NCBI GenBank assembly: GCA_947453825.1
Contig: CANGHN010000001.1
Coordinates: 1-64,000, forward strand
Direction: 5' to 3'
Length of the DNA: 64,000 nt
Source: Betaproteobacteria bacterium
GTDB lineage: Bacteria; Pseudomonadota; Gammaproteobacteria; Burkholderiales; Burkholderiaceae
In this document: positions 46,070 through 55,782 of the stretch, piece after piece
Position numbering within the stretch: the first letter of the stretch is position 1
How the letters are laid out: every line of letters starts with the position of its first letter
Notes under the pieces: model-generated
Told to the model about the DNA's origin: nothing
What the model saw: only the letters and a program-made list of their open reading frames with translations
The model's database searches: none
Made by a program: the position numbers and the translations under genes

Positions 46070-47896
46070 ATGATTTTGCTCGATGACGCGCAAAGCACTG
46101 CGGCTAATCCCAGTAGCCGCCACTATGAAAACCCTCTGCACTATTGGCGGATTTTGCCAAGCGGCAATGAAGAGCGTGATGCAGCATTAACTCAAGATTG
46201 TTTAGCAGAAATCTCGCTAGCTCTTAGCAGAGGGGAGTTCGTTGTTGCTGCATTTGCTTATGAACTCGGTAGACAATTTCATCAACTCTCTGGGCGCACT
46301 CATTCTAAATTAGCTACTCATCCACTAATTGAAGCCTGGTCATTCAAGGATTATCACAAGCTCTCCAAGGAAATGGTTGATGCTCTGATCGAACATCACT
46401 TAGCGCAACTTGACCCTACTCAAAATATTGCTGGGGTTCTTGATGTTCAAGAGTCTCTTGATGAAAAGCAATTTGCAAATGATATCGCCAGAATTCAGGA
46501 ATATATCCGCAGTGGTGATAGCTATCAAATTAATCACACCTACCGTATTACCGGAAAAACCTACGGCTCTCCATTGGCTTTGTATAGCCGACTACGTGAA
46601 CGTCAGCCAGGTAGGTTTGGGGCGTATCTCGCTCATGATGGAAGTTACCTGCTTTCTCAATCGCCCGAGCTCTTCATTTCTCGCGAGGGTGACACGCTCA
46701 AAGCAATGCCGATGAAAGGCACTGCAAACGCCCTATCTGAAATGGCAAGTGCTTTATCTGAGGATCCAAAAAATCAAGCTGAGAATGTCATGATTGTGGA
46801 TCTTCTACGCAATGACCTTGGGCGCGTTTCTTTGCCGGGCACAATCAGCGTTCCAAATTTATTTGAAGTTGCTAGGCATGGGGATGTATTGCAAATGACA
46901 TCGACCGTACTAGGAAAAGTCAAGCCCAATACCTCTGTCTTGGATATTCTGAAGGCAGTATTCCCCTGCGGATCAGTAACTGGTGCTCCCAAAAAGCGCA
47001 GCATGGAAATTATTCAGGAGCTTGAGCCCATGGATCGCGCTTACTATTGTGGTGCCTTGGGTTGGCTAGATCCTAGCGGCGACTTTGCCTTCAGTGTTCC
47101 CATTCGAACGGTTGAGATTACAGAGGATCTGAAATCACATGCCTCTACATTTACTTTGGGGGTCGGCGCCGGCATCACCCATGATTCGGATGCTGCTCAA
47201 GAATGGCGCGAATGCCGAATTAAATCTTCCTTCTTGATGAATTTACCAAGTGCCACTGGTCTCTTTGAAACCATTGTAATTGAACAAGGCAAGCCCCAAA
47301 AGTTATTGGCACATATAGAACGCATAGAATCTTCCGCCTTAGCCTTAGGCATTCCATTTAATCGATCTGATGCAATACAACTGATTGAGAGCACTTGCGC
47401 CTCTCTTGATCCTGACTTGTATTTTCGCTTACGACTTGATCTTGCGGCCTATGGCGAACTTTCCGCTGCAACTGGGATGCTGGAGAAATTGAGCGAAGCA
47501 GTCAAAATTTTTTGGGCGAAAGATATTCTGTTTGGTCAATCTGAAATGTTTTCTGGTGACCCTTTGCTGCGCCACAAAATTAGCCAGCGCACCATCTATG
47601 ACCAAGCTTGGAAAACTGCAGTCAAACTCGGTGGTTTTGATGCCCTATTTACGAATGAACAGGGTTTTGTTACCGAGGGCGGGAGAAGTTCGCTCTTCAT
47701 CAAACCTCAAAATAGTCCTGAATGGCTCACACCCCCTCTTTCTGCTGGGCTTTTACCTGGTGTCATGCGAGCCAGCTTGCTTGCTGACCCTAGGATGAAT
47801 GCCCGTGAAGCTAACCTGACTATTGCTGATGTTTCAATGGCGGATGAGATTATTCTTAGTAATGCCCTACGTGGGTCTATCAAAGCCCATTTTTAG
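46070..47896 (+). CDS. pabB: Fused aminodeoxychorismate synthase component I / aminodeoxychorismate lyase
   Basis: 608 residues. N-terminal PabB domain (to about residue 385) with the PMKGTAN motif, where the Lys distinguishes PabB from TrpE, and GSVTGAPKKRSMEII. C-terminal class IV PLP domain (about 390-608) beginning SATGLFETIV, with the PLP Lys in LLRHKISQR and FVTEGGRSSLFI. It makes 4-aminobenzoate for folate from chorismate in one polypeptide. Fusion of PabB and PabC is found in several betaproteobacteria. PabA is not in the window. Confidence 0.93.
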   Translation: MILLDDAQSTAANPSSRHYENPLHYWRILPSGNEERDAALTQDCLAEISLALSRGEFVVAAFAYELGRQFHQLSGRTHSKLATHPLIEAWSFKDYHKLSKEMVDALIEHHLAQLDPTQNIAGVLDVQESLDEKQFANDIARIQEYIRSGDSYQINHTYRITGKTYGSPLALYSRLRERQPGRFGAYLAHDGSYLLSQSPELFISREGDTLKAMPMKGTANALSEMASALSEDPKNQAENVMIVDLLRNDLGRVSLPGTISVPNLFEVARHGDVLQMTSTVLGKVKPNTSVLDILKAVFPCGSVTGAPKKRSMEIIQELEPMDRAYYCGALGWLDPSGDFAFSVPIRTVEITEDLKSHASTFTLGVGAGITHDSDAAQEWRECRIKSSFLMNLPSATGLFETIVIEQGKPQKLLAHIERIESSALALGIPFNRSDAIQLIESTCASLDPDLYFRLRLDLAAYGELSAATGMLEKLSEAVKIFWAKDILFGQSEMFSGDPLLRHKISQRTIYDQAWKTAVKLGGFDALFTNEQGFVTEGGRSSLFIKPQNSPEWLTPPLSAGLLPGVMRASLLADPRMNAREANLTIADVSMADEIILSNALRGSIKAHF

Positions 47897-47905
47897 AAAG
47901 ACTGT

Positions 47906-48469
47906 ATGAAGTATTGCCCTAACTGCGCCGCTACATTAACCATCAAAATTCCAGCGGATGATTCTCGTGAGCGTCATGTGTGTGATGCATGCGGCAGTAT
48001 TCACTATCAAAATCCACGAAATGTTGTTGGTAGTATTCCCGTTTTTGGTCAACAAGTTTTGCTATGCCGTCGCGCTATTGAGCCACGACATGGCTACTGG
48101 ACACTTCCTGCAGGATTTATGGAGCTTGGTGAAAGTACTAGTCATGGAGCTGCCAGAGAAACACTCGAAGAAGCGGGTGCAACAGTCCAAATAGGACCGC
48201 TCTACTCCTTACTCAATGTCCCCCATGCAGAACAAGTACATCTTTTTTATCTAGCACAAATGCATTCCCCAGAATTTTCAGCTGGGGAAGAAAGTCTTGA
48301 GGTTGCCCTGTTTGATGAAGTAGATATTCCTTGGGCTGAACTGGCTTTTCCGACTGTTAAACAAACGCTGGAATGGTTTTTTGCCGATCGTGCTGCAGGA
48401 CTTCTAGATGCAGGTAAGGAATTCAATGTGCGATCTCGCGATGTATTGCCAAACGAAAAAATTTCATAG
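47906..48469 (+). CDS. NUDIX hydrolase with N-terminal zinc ribbon
   Basis: 187 residues. A zinc ribbon CPNC...CDAC (residues 4-31) precedes the Nudix box GFMELGESTSHGAARETLEEAGA. The combination resembles NudC-like or ADP-ribose pyrophosphatase-like proteins, though it lacks the NADH-specific NudC motif as far as I can see. Exact substrate unknown. It follows the pabBC gene by 9 bases. Confidence 0.88.
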   Translation: MKYCPNCAATLTIKIPADDSRERHVCDACGSIHYQNPRNVVGSIPVFGQQVLLCRRAIEPRHGYWTLPAGFMELGESTSHGAARETLEEAGATVQIGPLYSLLNVPHAEQVHLFYLAQMHSPEFSAGEESLEVALFDEVDIPWAELAFPTVKQTLEWFFADRAAGLLDAGKEFNVRSRDVLPNEKIS

Positions 48470-48476
48470 GTAGTTT

Positions 48477-49214
48477 ATGAGTCAGATTCTTTGGCTTGGA
48501 CCACAAGATACATTTCCAAACCCACTCTTAGAGCCTGATCCTGATCCCAGGGTACCTGGGCTCATTGCAGTAAGTGAGCGAATCTACCCAGGACAACTTT
48601 CTCAAGCATACCAACTGGGAATTTTTCCCTGGTACTCAGATAATCAACCTGTTTTATGGTGGTCACCTGATCCTCGCATGGCACTTAAACCAGCAGAATT
48701 TAAATGTAGCGATTCACTCAGAAAAAGTATTCGTCTTTTTTGCCAGGATGCTCATTCACAGATCAGAGTGGATGCTGATTTTGGGTCAGTGATTAAAGCG
48801 TGCGCCATCAACACTCGAAAAGATCAAGATGGTACGTGGATCACCCATGAAATTATGGAGGCCTACACTACCCTGCATGAACAAGGTAATGCCCATAGCA
48901 TCGCGGTAGAGGAAGGTGGCCAGATGATTGGGGGGCTGTACTGTGTTGCTTTTGGGGGCGCAGTTTTTGGAGAATCCATGTTTAGCCTTAAACCAGGGGC
49001 CTCCAAAATTGCCTTGGCAGCTTTAAGCGCTTGGTGTATTCAGAATCAAATACCAATGATTGATTGTCAGCAGGAGACTGCGCACCTCCATTCCTTAGGT
49101 GCGGCGCCCATTACCCGGCAAGCTTTTTTGCAGCAACTGCAAATATCTTTAAATCAAACTAAGATTGAACTATCTTGGACTTTTGATAAAACAATCTTAA
49201 AACACTGGTTATGA
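48477..49214 (+). CDS. aat: Leucyl/phenylalanyl-tRNA--protein transferase
   Basis: 245 residues. [19 protein letters not shown] and [19 protein letters not shown] identify Aat. It adds Leu or Phe to N-terminal Arg/Lys of proteins, which marks them for ClpS/ClpAP degradation. Its stop overlaps the arginyltransferase start (ATGA). Confidence 0.96.
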   Translation: MSQILWLGPQDTFPNPLLEPDPDPRVPGLIAVSERIYPGQLSQAYQLGIFPWYSDNQPVLWWSPDPRMALKPAEFKCSDSLRKSIRLFCQDAHSQIRVDADFGSVIKACAINTRKDQDGTWITHEIMEAYTTLHEQGNAHSIAVEEGGQMIGGLYCVAFGGAVFGESMFSLKPGASKIALAALSAWCIQNQIPMIDCQQETAHLHSLGAAPITRQAFLQQLQISLNQTKIELSWTFDKTILKHWL

Positions 49215-49957
49215 CTAAGCTTAAAGAGCTTCCACTGACTGCATTGCAGTTTTATGCAACAGCACCCTATCAGTGCAGTTATCTACCTAATCAGACGGCG
49301 CGCTCTCAAGTGGCCACTCCATCTCATCTCATTCATGCAGATCTTTATAGCGAACTCTTAAATGCTGGTTTTCGTCGTAGCGGCCTTTATACCTATAGGC
49401 CTTATTGCGATGAATGCAAGGCCTGCATTGCTACGCGTATCTTAGTCAATCAATTTATCCCTACCCGTAGTCAAAGGCGTGCCTGGAATAAACATGCTGG
49501 CTTAGAGACATTTGTTCTCAACCTCGGTTATCGAGATGAGCATTACCAGTTATACCAACGTTATCAGAATGAGAGACATGCTGGTGGTGAAATGGATAGC
49601 GACGATCAGGATCAATACATGCAGTTCTTACTCCAGAGTCGTGTGAACTCACGTATTGTGGAATTTCGGGATGGTCCTCATGACCCCCACCCAGGTCGCT
49701 TACGCATGGTTAGCATGATTGATATCCTAGAACAAGGTATCTCCTCGGTATACACCTTCTTTGATACCTCGGAACATGCCGCCAGTTATGGCAACTACAG
49801 CATTCTTTGGCAAATCGAACAAGCGCGCGTCTTAAACCTGAGCTATCTCTATCTTGGCTACTACATTCAAGATAGCGCAAAGATGGCTTATAAAGTGAAA
49901 TTTCAGCCCATGGAAGGATTAATCGACAATCACTGGCAGGCATTGTCTGGGTCATAA
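49211..49957 (+). CDS. bpt: Bacterial aspartate/glutamate leucyl/arginyltransferase
   Basis: 248 residues, arginyl-tRNA-protein transferase (ATE/Bpt) family. The N-terminal cysteine cluster is [12 protein letters not shown] (about residues 66-77), and the C-terminal GNAT-like part includes SVYTFFD and [16 protein letters not shown]. It adds Leu (Bpt) to N-terminal Asp or Glu of proteins. With aat it forms a two-enzyme N-degron set, overlapping by 4 bases. Confidence 0.94.
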   Translation: MTKLKELPLTALQFYATAPYQCSYLPNQTARSQVATPSHLIHADLYSELLNAGFRRSGLYTYRPYCDECKACIATRILVNQFIPTRSQRRAWNKHAGLETFVLNLGYRDEHYQLYQRYQNERHAGGEMDSDDQDQYMQFLLQSRVNSRIVEFRDGPHDPHPGRLRMVSMIDILEQGISSVYTFFDTSEHAASYGNYSILWQIEQARVLNLSYLYLGYYIQDSAKMAYKVKFQPMEGLIDNHWQALSGS

Positions 49958-49966
49958 TATCTATCC

Positions 49967-50998
49967 ATGACTGATCGTTACTCCCTTTTACGCCCTTGGC
50001 TGTTTTGTCTAGATCCAGAACAGGCACACGATCTGACTCTCAGCAACTTAGACCGCGCGCAGCGCTGGGGCTTACTGGGACGACTAGTTCCTAAGCCAAT
50101 AGATGATCCGCGCACTTTATGTGGCATCACCTTTGCCAATCCAGTTGGTTTGGCTGCTGGGCTAGATAAAGACGGTAAGCACATTGATGCGCTAGCGGCA
50201 CTTGGATTTGGCTTTTTAGAAATCGGCACAGTCACTCCCCGCCCACAACCAGGCAATCCAAAACCCCGCATGTTTAGATTGCCACAAGCAGAAGCAATCA
50301 TCAATCGCATGGGATTTAATAATGATGGGGTAGATGCTTGCGTCACTCGTGTACGTCAATCACAGTATTGGCAAAAAGGTGGGGTCTTAGGCTTAAATAT
50401 CGGCAAGAATGCGAGCACACCGATTGAGGATGCCGCAAGCGACTACATTCTGGCAATGGAAGCAGTTTATGAAATCGCTACCTATATCACTGTCAATATC
50501 TCCTCACCGAATACCCAAAATTTGCGCGCTCTTCAGGGCGAGGAAATGCTGCGCTCATTGCTAAGCGACCTAGATCAAGCAAGAAAACGTTTAAGTGATC
50601 GCTACGGTGTGCGTAAACCCTTGTTTCTAAAAATTGCGCCTGACTTGGATGTAGCTGACATCAACCTCATTGCAGACCTACTCATGGAATTTGGTATCGA
50701 TGCCATCATCGCTACTAACACCACCATCGCACGTGATGCTGTTCAAGGAATGAAGCATGATCAGGAGGCGGGCGGCTTATCTGGTGCACCTGTACGCCAT
50801 GCTGCTAACCTAGTCATCAAAGCACTCAAAGCCAGATTGGCTAATCAACTACCCATCATTGGTGTCGGCGGTATTCTGAGTGGTGCTGATGCCAAAGAAA
50901 AAATTGCCTCTGGGGCTAGTCTTATACAGATCTACAGCGGCCTTATTTATCGAGGGCCTGATCTAGTCAATGAATGCGTCAAAGCCCTAAGGAACTAG
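49967..50998 (+). CDS. pyrD: Dihydroorotate dehydrogenase (quinone), class 2
   Basis: 343 residues. [37 protein letters not shown], the catalytic Ser in [11 protein letters not shown], and [12 protein letters not shown] for flavin phosphate binding. The N-terminal helical [18 protein letters not shown] docks on the membrane. It oxidises dihydroorotate in pyrimidine synthesis with quinone as acceptor. Confidence 0.97.
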   Translation: MTDRYSLLRPWLFCLDPEQAHDLTLSNLDRAQRWGLLGRLVPKPIDDPRTLCGITFANPVGLAAGLDKDGKHIDALAALGFGFLEIGTVTPRPQPGNPKPRMFRLPQAEAIINRMGFNNDGVDACVTRVRQSQYWQKGGVLGLNIGKNASTPIEDAASDYILAMEAVYEIATYITVNISSPNTQNLRALQGEEMLRSLLSDLDQARKRLSDRYGVRKPLFLKIAPDLDVADINLIADLLMEFGIDAIIATNTTIARDAVQGMKHDQEAGGLSGAPVRHAANLVIKALKARLANQLPIIGVGGILSGADAKEKIASGASLIQIYSGLIYRGPDLVNECVKALRN

Positions 50999-51009
50999 GG
51001 CAACCCTAG
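50995..51009. repeat. Short hairpin at the end of pyrD
   Basis: CTAGGG CAA CCCTAG forms a perfect 6-bp stem overlapping the pyrD stop. A second, looser pair follows (CCTCAAA 51012-51018 with TTTGAGG 51034-51040). Neither is followed by a T-tract, so it may be a weak or factor-assisted terminator or an mRNA 3' end stabiliser. Confidence 0.3.
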
Positions 51010-51061
51010 GCCCTCAAAGTAGTAAAAGGCCATTTTGAGGTCAGCTGGGCTATAAAATGAC

Positions 51062-51099
51062 ATTTCATAATATGCAATCGCATGTGAAATCGCTACAAT
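51062..51099 (+). promoter_or_regulatory. Inverted repeat and -10 box before the IclR gene
   Basis: ATTTCA (51062-51067) and TGAAAT (51085-51090) form an inverted repeat with an AT-rich centre, followed by TACAAT (51094-51099), a good -10 box. The start codon lies only 8 bases later, so the mRNA leader would be very short or absent. It is a candidate autoregulatory operator. No clear -35 box. Confidence 0.35.
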
Positions 51100-51106
51100 A
51101 GACCCC

Positions 51107-51925
51107 ATGAACACAAGTAAAGCCGTCAAACCCCCTAAAGCGAGCGGTGAGGTTGGCAAAACCGCCATTCAGGTGGTTGAGCGCATGATGAACTTGCTCG
51201 ATGCCCTAGCGGAGCAAGAAGAATCCAGCAGTCTGAAGAACTTGGCCGAGCAAACCGGCCTGCACCCTTCTACTGCCCATCGCATCCTGAATGATATGGT
51301 GGCTTGCCGTCTGGTCGAGCGTGGTGATGGTGGTACCTACCGCTTAGGATTAAAGCTATTGGAACTTGGCAATCTAGTTAAAGCCAGACTCTCCGTGCGA
51401 GAAGCGGCCCAAATACCAATGCGAACTTTGCACAAGCTCACTGGTGAAACCGTGAACTTATCGGTACGGCAAGGTGATGAGATTGTTTATATTGATCGTG
51501 CTTATAGCGAACGCTCCGGCATGCAAGTAGTGCGAGCCATTGGTGGACGCGCACCACTGCACCTCACTTCTGTTGGTAAATTATTTTTATCAAGCGATGA
51601 TTTAAACCAAGTTCGCGCTTATGTTACGCGGACAGGGCTATCTGGGCACACGCGTAACAGCATTACCGATTTAAATAAGTTAGAGTCTGAACTGAACCAA
51701 GTCCGTAAAGTAGGTAGCGCACGTGATGATGAAGAGCTAGAGCTCGGCGTGAGTTGTCTTGCCGCTGCAATTTTGGATGACACGGGTAAATTGGTTGCCG
51801 GTTTATCGCTAAGCGCCCCTACCGATCGTATGCAGGCTGATTGGTTGCAAGCCTTACAAGATACCGCCCTGCAAATCTCTAAAGGAATGGGCTTTAAGCC
51901 TAAGACTGCTGAGCCAGGAATTTGA
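51107..51925 (+). CDS. IclR-family transcriptional regulator
   Basis: 272 residues. N-terminal winged HTH (NLAEQTGLHPSTAHRILNDM, about residues 45-65) and C-terminal IclR effector domain (RVGSARDDEELELGVSCLAAAI). IclR proteins commonly control aromatic or short-chain acid catabolism. Its immediate neighbours (pyrD, a D,D-endopeptidase) give no target; the aromatic-type operon at 54776-61879 is about 3 kb away and is a possible target. No Shine-Dalgarno is evident before the ATG. Confidence 0.9.
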   Translation: MNTSKAVKPPKASGEVGKTAIQVVERMMNLLDALAEQEESSSLKNLAEQTGLHPSTAHRILNDMVACRLVERGDGGTYRLGLKLLELGNLVKARLSVREAAQIPMRTLHKLTGETVNLSVRQGDEIVYIDRAYSERSGMQVVRAIGGRAPLHLTSVGKLFLSSDDLNQVRAYVTRTGLSGHTRNSITDLNKLESELNQVRKVGSARDDEELELGVSCLAAAILDDTGKLVAGLSLSAPTDRMQADWLQALQDTALQISKGMGFKPKTAEPGI

Positions 51926-51939
51926 ACCTAGCTCAAAAA

Positions 51940-52944
51940 TTACATTAAGCGACGAATTGGCTGAGCCCCACTAGGCATACGTTCATACCAATCACGTACG
52001 CGCACCGCATCAGCAAAACGCGATTGCGTACCAACAGAGTCTAAGAAAACCAATAACAAAGGAGTATTGTTAACTCTTGCTTGCATCACCAAGCATTTGC
52101 CTGCAGCATTAATAAAGCCGGTTTTTTGGAGCCCGATATTCATATCGCCCGAGCGCACCAAGCGGTTAGTGTTCAAAAATTTTTGTGGGCGATTAGCAAT
52201 TGTCATGGTCATATCTGGCCATGTAGAAAAATCACGAATCATTTTGTATTGATAGGCCGCATTGAGCATGCGCGTTAAATCCTCAGCTGAAGCAACGTTT
52301 TCACTCATCAATCCAGTGGGATCAGCAAAACGAGAATGCTCCATACCCAACTCTTTGGCTTTACGATTCATAGCCTCAACAAATAATGGAATGCCACCAG
52401 GGTAATTTCTGCCCAGGGTATATGCAGCACGGTTCTCAGAGGACATCAAAGCAAGGTGAAGAGCCTCTTCTCGACTCAAAGATGTGCCGCCTGCTAAGCG
52501 CGAGTGTTTATAAATACGGACATCTTCTTCATTGATCACAATCGTTTCGTCTAAGGGCTGCTTAGCATCTAATACAACCATGGCAGTCATCAATTTAGTA
52601 ATTGATGCGATGGGCAAACTGACTGAAGAATTTTTTTCGAAGTAGACTTCTTTGGTGTCTTGATTAACAACCATTGCTACGCTGGACTTGAGGCTTAAAT
52701 CATCGTGTTGACCGCGCAAACCAAGTGCGGTCGCTAATGATGGTCGAGCAGGAATAATCGGCTCTGATGAACGGGTTACCGTAACACGTACAGCTTTTGG
52801 TTTTTTGGTGGACTTAACAATCACTTTGGTGGTCTTAACCTGCTTCTCTTTGTCCTTAGTAGAAGCAAGTGCTGGTGCGTTGATGGCAATGCCAAAGCCC
52901 ATCAATAGAGCAAGGGCAAATGAGCAAAATCGGTTAAAACGCAT
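51940..52944 (-). CDS. pbpG: D-alanyl-D-alanine endopeptidase / carboxypeptidase (PBP7-like)
   Basis: About 334 residues from the ATG at 52944, which begins a typical signal peptide (MRFNRFCSFALALL, cleavage near PALAS); an ATG 30 bases upstream (52974) adds ten residues. Active-site motifs SITK, SSENRA (SxN) and QKTGFINAAG (KTG) define a low-molecular-mass penicillin-binding protein. A Lys-rich stretch follows the signal. It cleaves peptidoglycan cross-links in the periplasm. It is convergent with the IclR gene, with 14 bases between stops. Confidence 0.9.
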   Translation of the reverse strand: MRFNRFCSFALALLMGFGIAINAPALASTKDKEKQVKTTKVIVKSTKKPKAVRVTVTRSSEPIIPARPSLATALGLRGQHDDLSLKSSVAMVVNQDTKEVYFEKNSSVSLPIASITKLMTAMVVLDAKQPLDETIVINEEDVRIYKHSRLAGGTSLSREEALHLALMSSENRAAYTLGRNYPGGIPLFVEAMNRKAKELGMEHSRFADPTGLMSENVASAEDLTRMLNAAYQYKMIRDFSTWPDMTMTIANRPQKFLNTNRLVRSGDMNIGLQKTGFINAAGKCLVMQARVNNTPLLLVFLDSVGTQSRFADAVRVRDWYERMPSGAQPIRRLM

Positions 52945-53049
52945 CCCTAAAATACCTTCCAAAACTTTTGACATACGGAATGATAATTAATTTCTCAAGC
53001 TGGCACGGAATTATTCGCCCCATATTGGGAAATCAAGTCTCTGAGCGCC

Positions 53050-53937
53050 CTACTCTGCAATTGTTGCTACGCTGTTGGGTTGGCGCGCATTGACCAAGAC
53101 CACCCCCGTCATAGTTAAACCCAAGCCAAGAGCCATTAACAAGGTAAAGGGCTCTCCAAAAAGAATCCAAGCCATCAAAGCAGTAGTTGGTGGGGTTAAA
53201 TACAGCAAGCTCGTCACTTTAGTTGCCGCCCCTTTGCGAATCATCATAAATAGCAAGCTAATCGACCCAATGGATAAGGGGAAGATTGCCCACAGGAGCG
53301 CACTAATTACTGGGGTATTCCAAACCATCACACCTGTCTCGAATAACTGCATACAGATAAAGCAAAGCACAGCTGACACACCAAACTGAATGGATGAACC
53401 TGCCCGCAAGTCAAATACAGGACAATATTTTTTCTGATAAAGCGTGCCAAACGTAATCGAGAGCAACGCAAAGAATGCGAGTACATAGCTCACCAAAGGA
53501 ATATGGGCAAAACTAATTTTTTCAGCAACCACCAATGCAACCCCAGCAAAACCGAAGCCTAATCCAACCCATTGACGGTAAGTCACTTTTTCAGAAACCC
53601 AGGCTGCAAACCAAGCAGTCAAAATGGGTTGTAGGCCGACAATGATGGCAGCTAGGCCAGCAGTCATCCCCAGCCTGACAGCAAACCAGACGCCTAATAA
53701 ATAACCAAACTGCAGCAATACGCCAGCAATAGCAATATGCTTGATTTGTGACCGGCTTGGCCATGTAATGCGCCAGACCAAACTTAAAGCTGTCATGGCG
53801 GCTAAAACCCCTGCAAAACGCCAAAACAAAAAGGTGGCTGGTTCTACATAAGGCATTGCTAGTCGCGCTATAACAAACCCAGTACTCCAAATGATGACAA
53901 AGATGGGTGCAATTGCATTATCGAGACTGAGCTTCAT
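53050..53937 (-). CDS. EamA/DMT-family transporter
   Basis: 295 residues with ten predicted helices in two EamA repeats (first AIAPIFVIIWSTGFVIARLAM, second LAFFALLSITFGTLYQKKY). Drug/metabolite transporters of this group export amino acids or metabolites; the substrate is unknown. It stands alone, preceded by the phasin promoter region on the other strand. Confidence 0.88.
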   Translation of the reverse strand: MKLSLDNAIAPIFVIIWSTGFVIARLAMPYVEPATFLFWRFAGVLAAMTALSLVWRITWPSRSQIKHIAIAGVLLQFGYLLGVWFAVRLGMTAGLAAIIVGLQPILTAWFAAWVSEKVTYRQWVGLGFGFAGVALVVAEKISFAHIPLVSYVLAFFALLSITFGTLYQKKYCPVFDLRAGSSIQFGVSAVLCFICMQLFETGVMVWNTPVISALLWAIFPLSIGSISLLFMMIRKGAATKVTSLLYLTPPTTALMAWILFGEPFTLLMALGLGLTMTGVVLVNARQPNSVATIAE

Positions 53938-54044
53938 AGATAACTTACTGAAATTATTAGATTTTTTATTGGAATTCTAGATTTTAGGCCTTTTTTAGTA
54001 ACCCACCTTCATTCATGCCCTTTTGCTTATCAAAACAATATTTA

Positions 54045-54091
54045 TGCTGCAACGCAATATAAATGATTTATCATGGTGCATAAATGATTTA
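54045..54091 (+). promoter_or_regulatory. Two direct repeats upstream of the phasin gene
   Basis: ATAAATGATTTA occurs twice, at 54059-54070 and 54080-54091, a 21-base period equal to two helical turns. With the next base the first copy is a 13-bp palindrome (ATAAATGATTTAT). A TGC-AAC-GCA dyad lies just before (54048-54056). PhaR regulators of polyhydroxyalkanoate granules bind TGC/GCA-type dyads near phasin genes, so control by PhaR or a second regulator is possible. The exact repeats are observed; binding is inferred. Confidence 0.45.
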
Positions 54092-54149
54092 ATCAATCCA
54101 AATAACGAGTAAAAAAACAAAAATACAAATCCAACTGAAAGGGATTGAA

Positions 54150-54683
54150 ATGAACTTAACGCCAGAACAAATTGCAGCAGCACAAAAAGCCAATTTAGAA
54201 ACTTTAAGCGGCTTAACCAATCAAGCACTTCAAAGCATTGAAAAATTAGTGGAGCTCAATATGCATATCGCCAAACAAAGCTTGGGTGATAGCATGAATA
54301 GCGCTAAAAAAGCTTTAGAAGTAAAAGATATCCAACAGCTCCTCGCCCATCAAGCTGAAGCAGTTCAGCCAATGGCAGAAAAAATTATGGCCTATAGCCG
54401 TCATTTATATGAACTCGCTCACGAGACTCAAGATAGTTTTACTAAGTCAGCTGAAAAAGAATTTCAGGCTGGTCAGCAAAAGATGAATACCTTGGTCGAG
54501 GAATGGACTAAGAACGCACCTGCTGGATCAGATGCTGCTGTACAAGTCATGAAGCAGGCTATCGCTTCCGCTAACAATGTATTTGAAACTAGCCAAAAAG
54601 CAGTAAAGCATGCAGTCGAAGTTGCTCAAACCAATCTTAATAGTGCTACTGAAACTGTAATGAAGGCTAGTAAGAAAAAATAA
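54150..54683 (+). CDS. Phasin family protein
   Basis: 177 residues. The N terminus MNLTPEQIAAAQKANLETL and the all-helical amphipathic pattern with SIEKLVELNMHIAKQSLGD match the phasin family, which coats polyhydroxyalkanoate granules. A Lys-rich end (MKASKKK) completes it. No phaC, phaA or phaB is in the window. An intrinsic terminator follows. Confidence 0.92.
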   Translation: MNLTPEQIAAAQKANLETLSGLTNQALQSIEKLVELNMHIAKQSLGDSMNSAKKALEVKDIQQLLAHQAEAVQPMAEKIMAYSRHLYELAHETQDSFTKSAEKEFQAGQQKMNTLVEEWTKNAPAGSDAAVQVMKQAIASANNVFETSQKAVKHAVEVAQTNLNSATETVMKASKKK

Positions 54684-54728
54684 TCTTCAGCTTCTCTGGG
54701 TTTGCGAAATTTGAGCAAGCCAGATACG

Positions 54729-54761
54729 AAAAAGCCCTTGTAGCAATCACAAGGGCTTTTT
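54729..54761. terminator. Strong bidirectional intrinsic terminator
   Basis: A perfect 13-bp stem AAAAAGCCCTTGT / ACAAGGGCTTTTT with a 7-base loop, T-tract on both strands. It ends the phasin transcript and, from the other side, the 8-gene operon whose last stop is at 54776. Confidence 0.92.
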
Positions 54762-54775
54762 ATTTGGCCTCCAAC

Positions 54776-55759
54776 TTAATCAGCAGTCGCACCAGACTGC
54801 TTAACCAACAACTCCCAATACGGAATCTCCCTTTTAATGAAGGCAGCAAATTGCTCCGGCGTCTGCTCACTATTGAGAGAACCCATTTTTGCCAGGCTCT
54901 CAGCAACCTCGCTAGAAGCCAAGATCTTATTTATTTCTTTATTGAGTGTGTTCACAAGCGCGGTTGGTGTCTTTGCTGGCACAAAAACGCCATACCAGTT
55001 TTCAACGACAAACTTAGGGTAGCCCAATTCTTTCATCGTCGGCACATCAGGTAAATTTTTTGCCCTTACAGAACCAGTTGTGGCTAAGGCTCTCACCTTC
55101 CCGCTATTGAGATGTGGAACCATTGCACCAGTAGATTCAAAAGCCATAGGCACTTGTCCCGCTAACACATCTGCAATAGCCGGGCCCGATCCACGGTATG
55201 GGATATGGGTCATATCTAGCTTCTGTTCCAATTTGAGTAACTCACCCAATAGATGGTGGGTGCTTCCGCTACCAGGTGAAGCAAAGCTATATTTGCCAGG
55301 CTCTTTTTTAATTAATGCAATCAGTTCTGCCACTGAATTTGCTGGTACCGAGGAGTTTACATACAAGACCATTGGCACAGCAGCCACTTCCACCACTGGG
55401 CGTAGATTCAGAATAGGATCATTTCTTAATTTATACAGATTACGATTAATAACAATCCCAGTACTGTTACCAAGCAATAAAGTACAACCATCCCCAGCAG
55501 CACTACTAACAAAATCCGTACCGATATTGCCACTGGCGCCAGTTTTGTTTTCGACAATGACATTGGTATTCAACTGTTTTGTTAGCCCGGGAACGAGCAT
55601 TCTTGCCAATACATCACTCGCCCCTCCAGGAGGGTAAGGAGAAATAATCTTCATCACAGAACATGGATACTGGGCATAGGATGGTTGAATTCCGAACCCA
55701 ATGCAACACAGACCAAAGCCAATTTTCGCAAGAATGCGTTGTAAGTGTTTTATTTTCAT
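54776..55759 (-). CDS. Bug/TctC-type solute receptor 1 (Cys-pair subtype)
   Basis: 327 residues from the ATG at 55759, with GAGG 7 bases upstream and a signal peptide ending SYAQ; a further in-frame ATG at 55783 overlaps the RraA stop. Receptor fold: SPYPPGGASDVLARML, THIPYRGSGPAIADVLAGQV, FVVENWYGVFVPAKTP. It carries Cys33 and Cys92 that could form a disulfide, shared only with receptor 4 at 60911-61879 and absent in receptors 2 and 3. These proteins bind small carboxylates in the periplasm for TctAB permeases or sensor kinases; none is nearby. Last gene of the operon. Confidence 0.92.
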   Translation of the reverse strand: MKIKHLQRILAKIGFGLCCIGFGIQPSYAQYPCSVMKIISPYPPGGASDVLARMLVPGLTKQLNTNVIVENKTGASGNIGTDFVSSAAGDGCTLLLGNSTGIVINRNLYKLRNDPILNLRPVVEVAAVPMVLYVNSSVPANSVAELIALIKKEPGKYSFASPGSGSTHHLLGELLKLEQKLDMTHIPYRGSGPAIADVLAGQVPMAFESTGAMVPHLNSGKVRALATTGSVRAKNLPDVPTMKELGYPKFVVENWYGVFVPAKTPTALVNTLNKEINKILASSEVAESLAKMGSLNSEQTPEQFAAFIKREIPYWELLVKQSGATAD

Positions 55760-55782
55760 CAGCTGACCTCTGTATTCATTCA

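Noticed and set aside
54013-54228. Minus-strand hydrophobic frame of 71 codons overlapping the phasin start
   Set aside because: It runs across the phasin promoter and start on the opposite strand, has no ribosome binding site and its hydrophobicity follows from AT-rich DNA.
55080-55637. Plus-strand frame of 185 codons opposite Bug receptor 1
   Set aside because: A similar antisense frame appears opposite receptor 4, so it mirrors conserved receptor codons rather than a gene.
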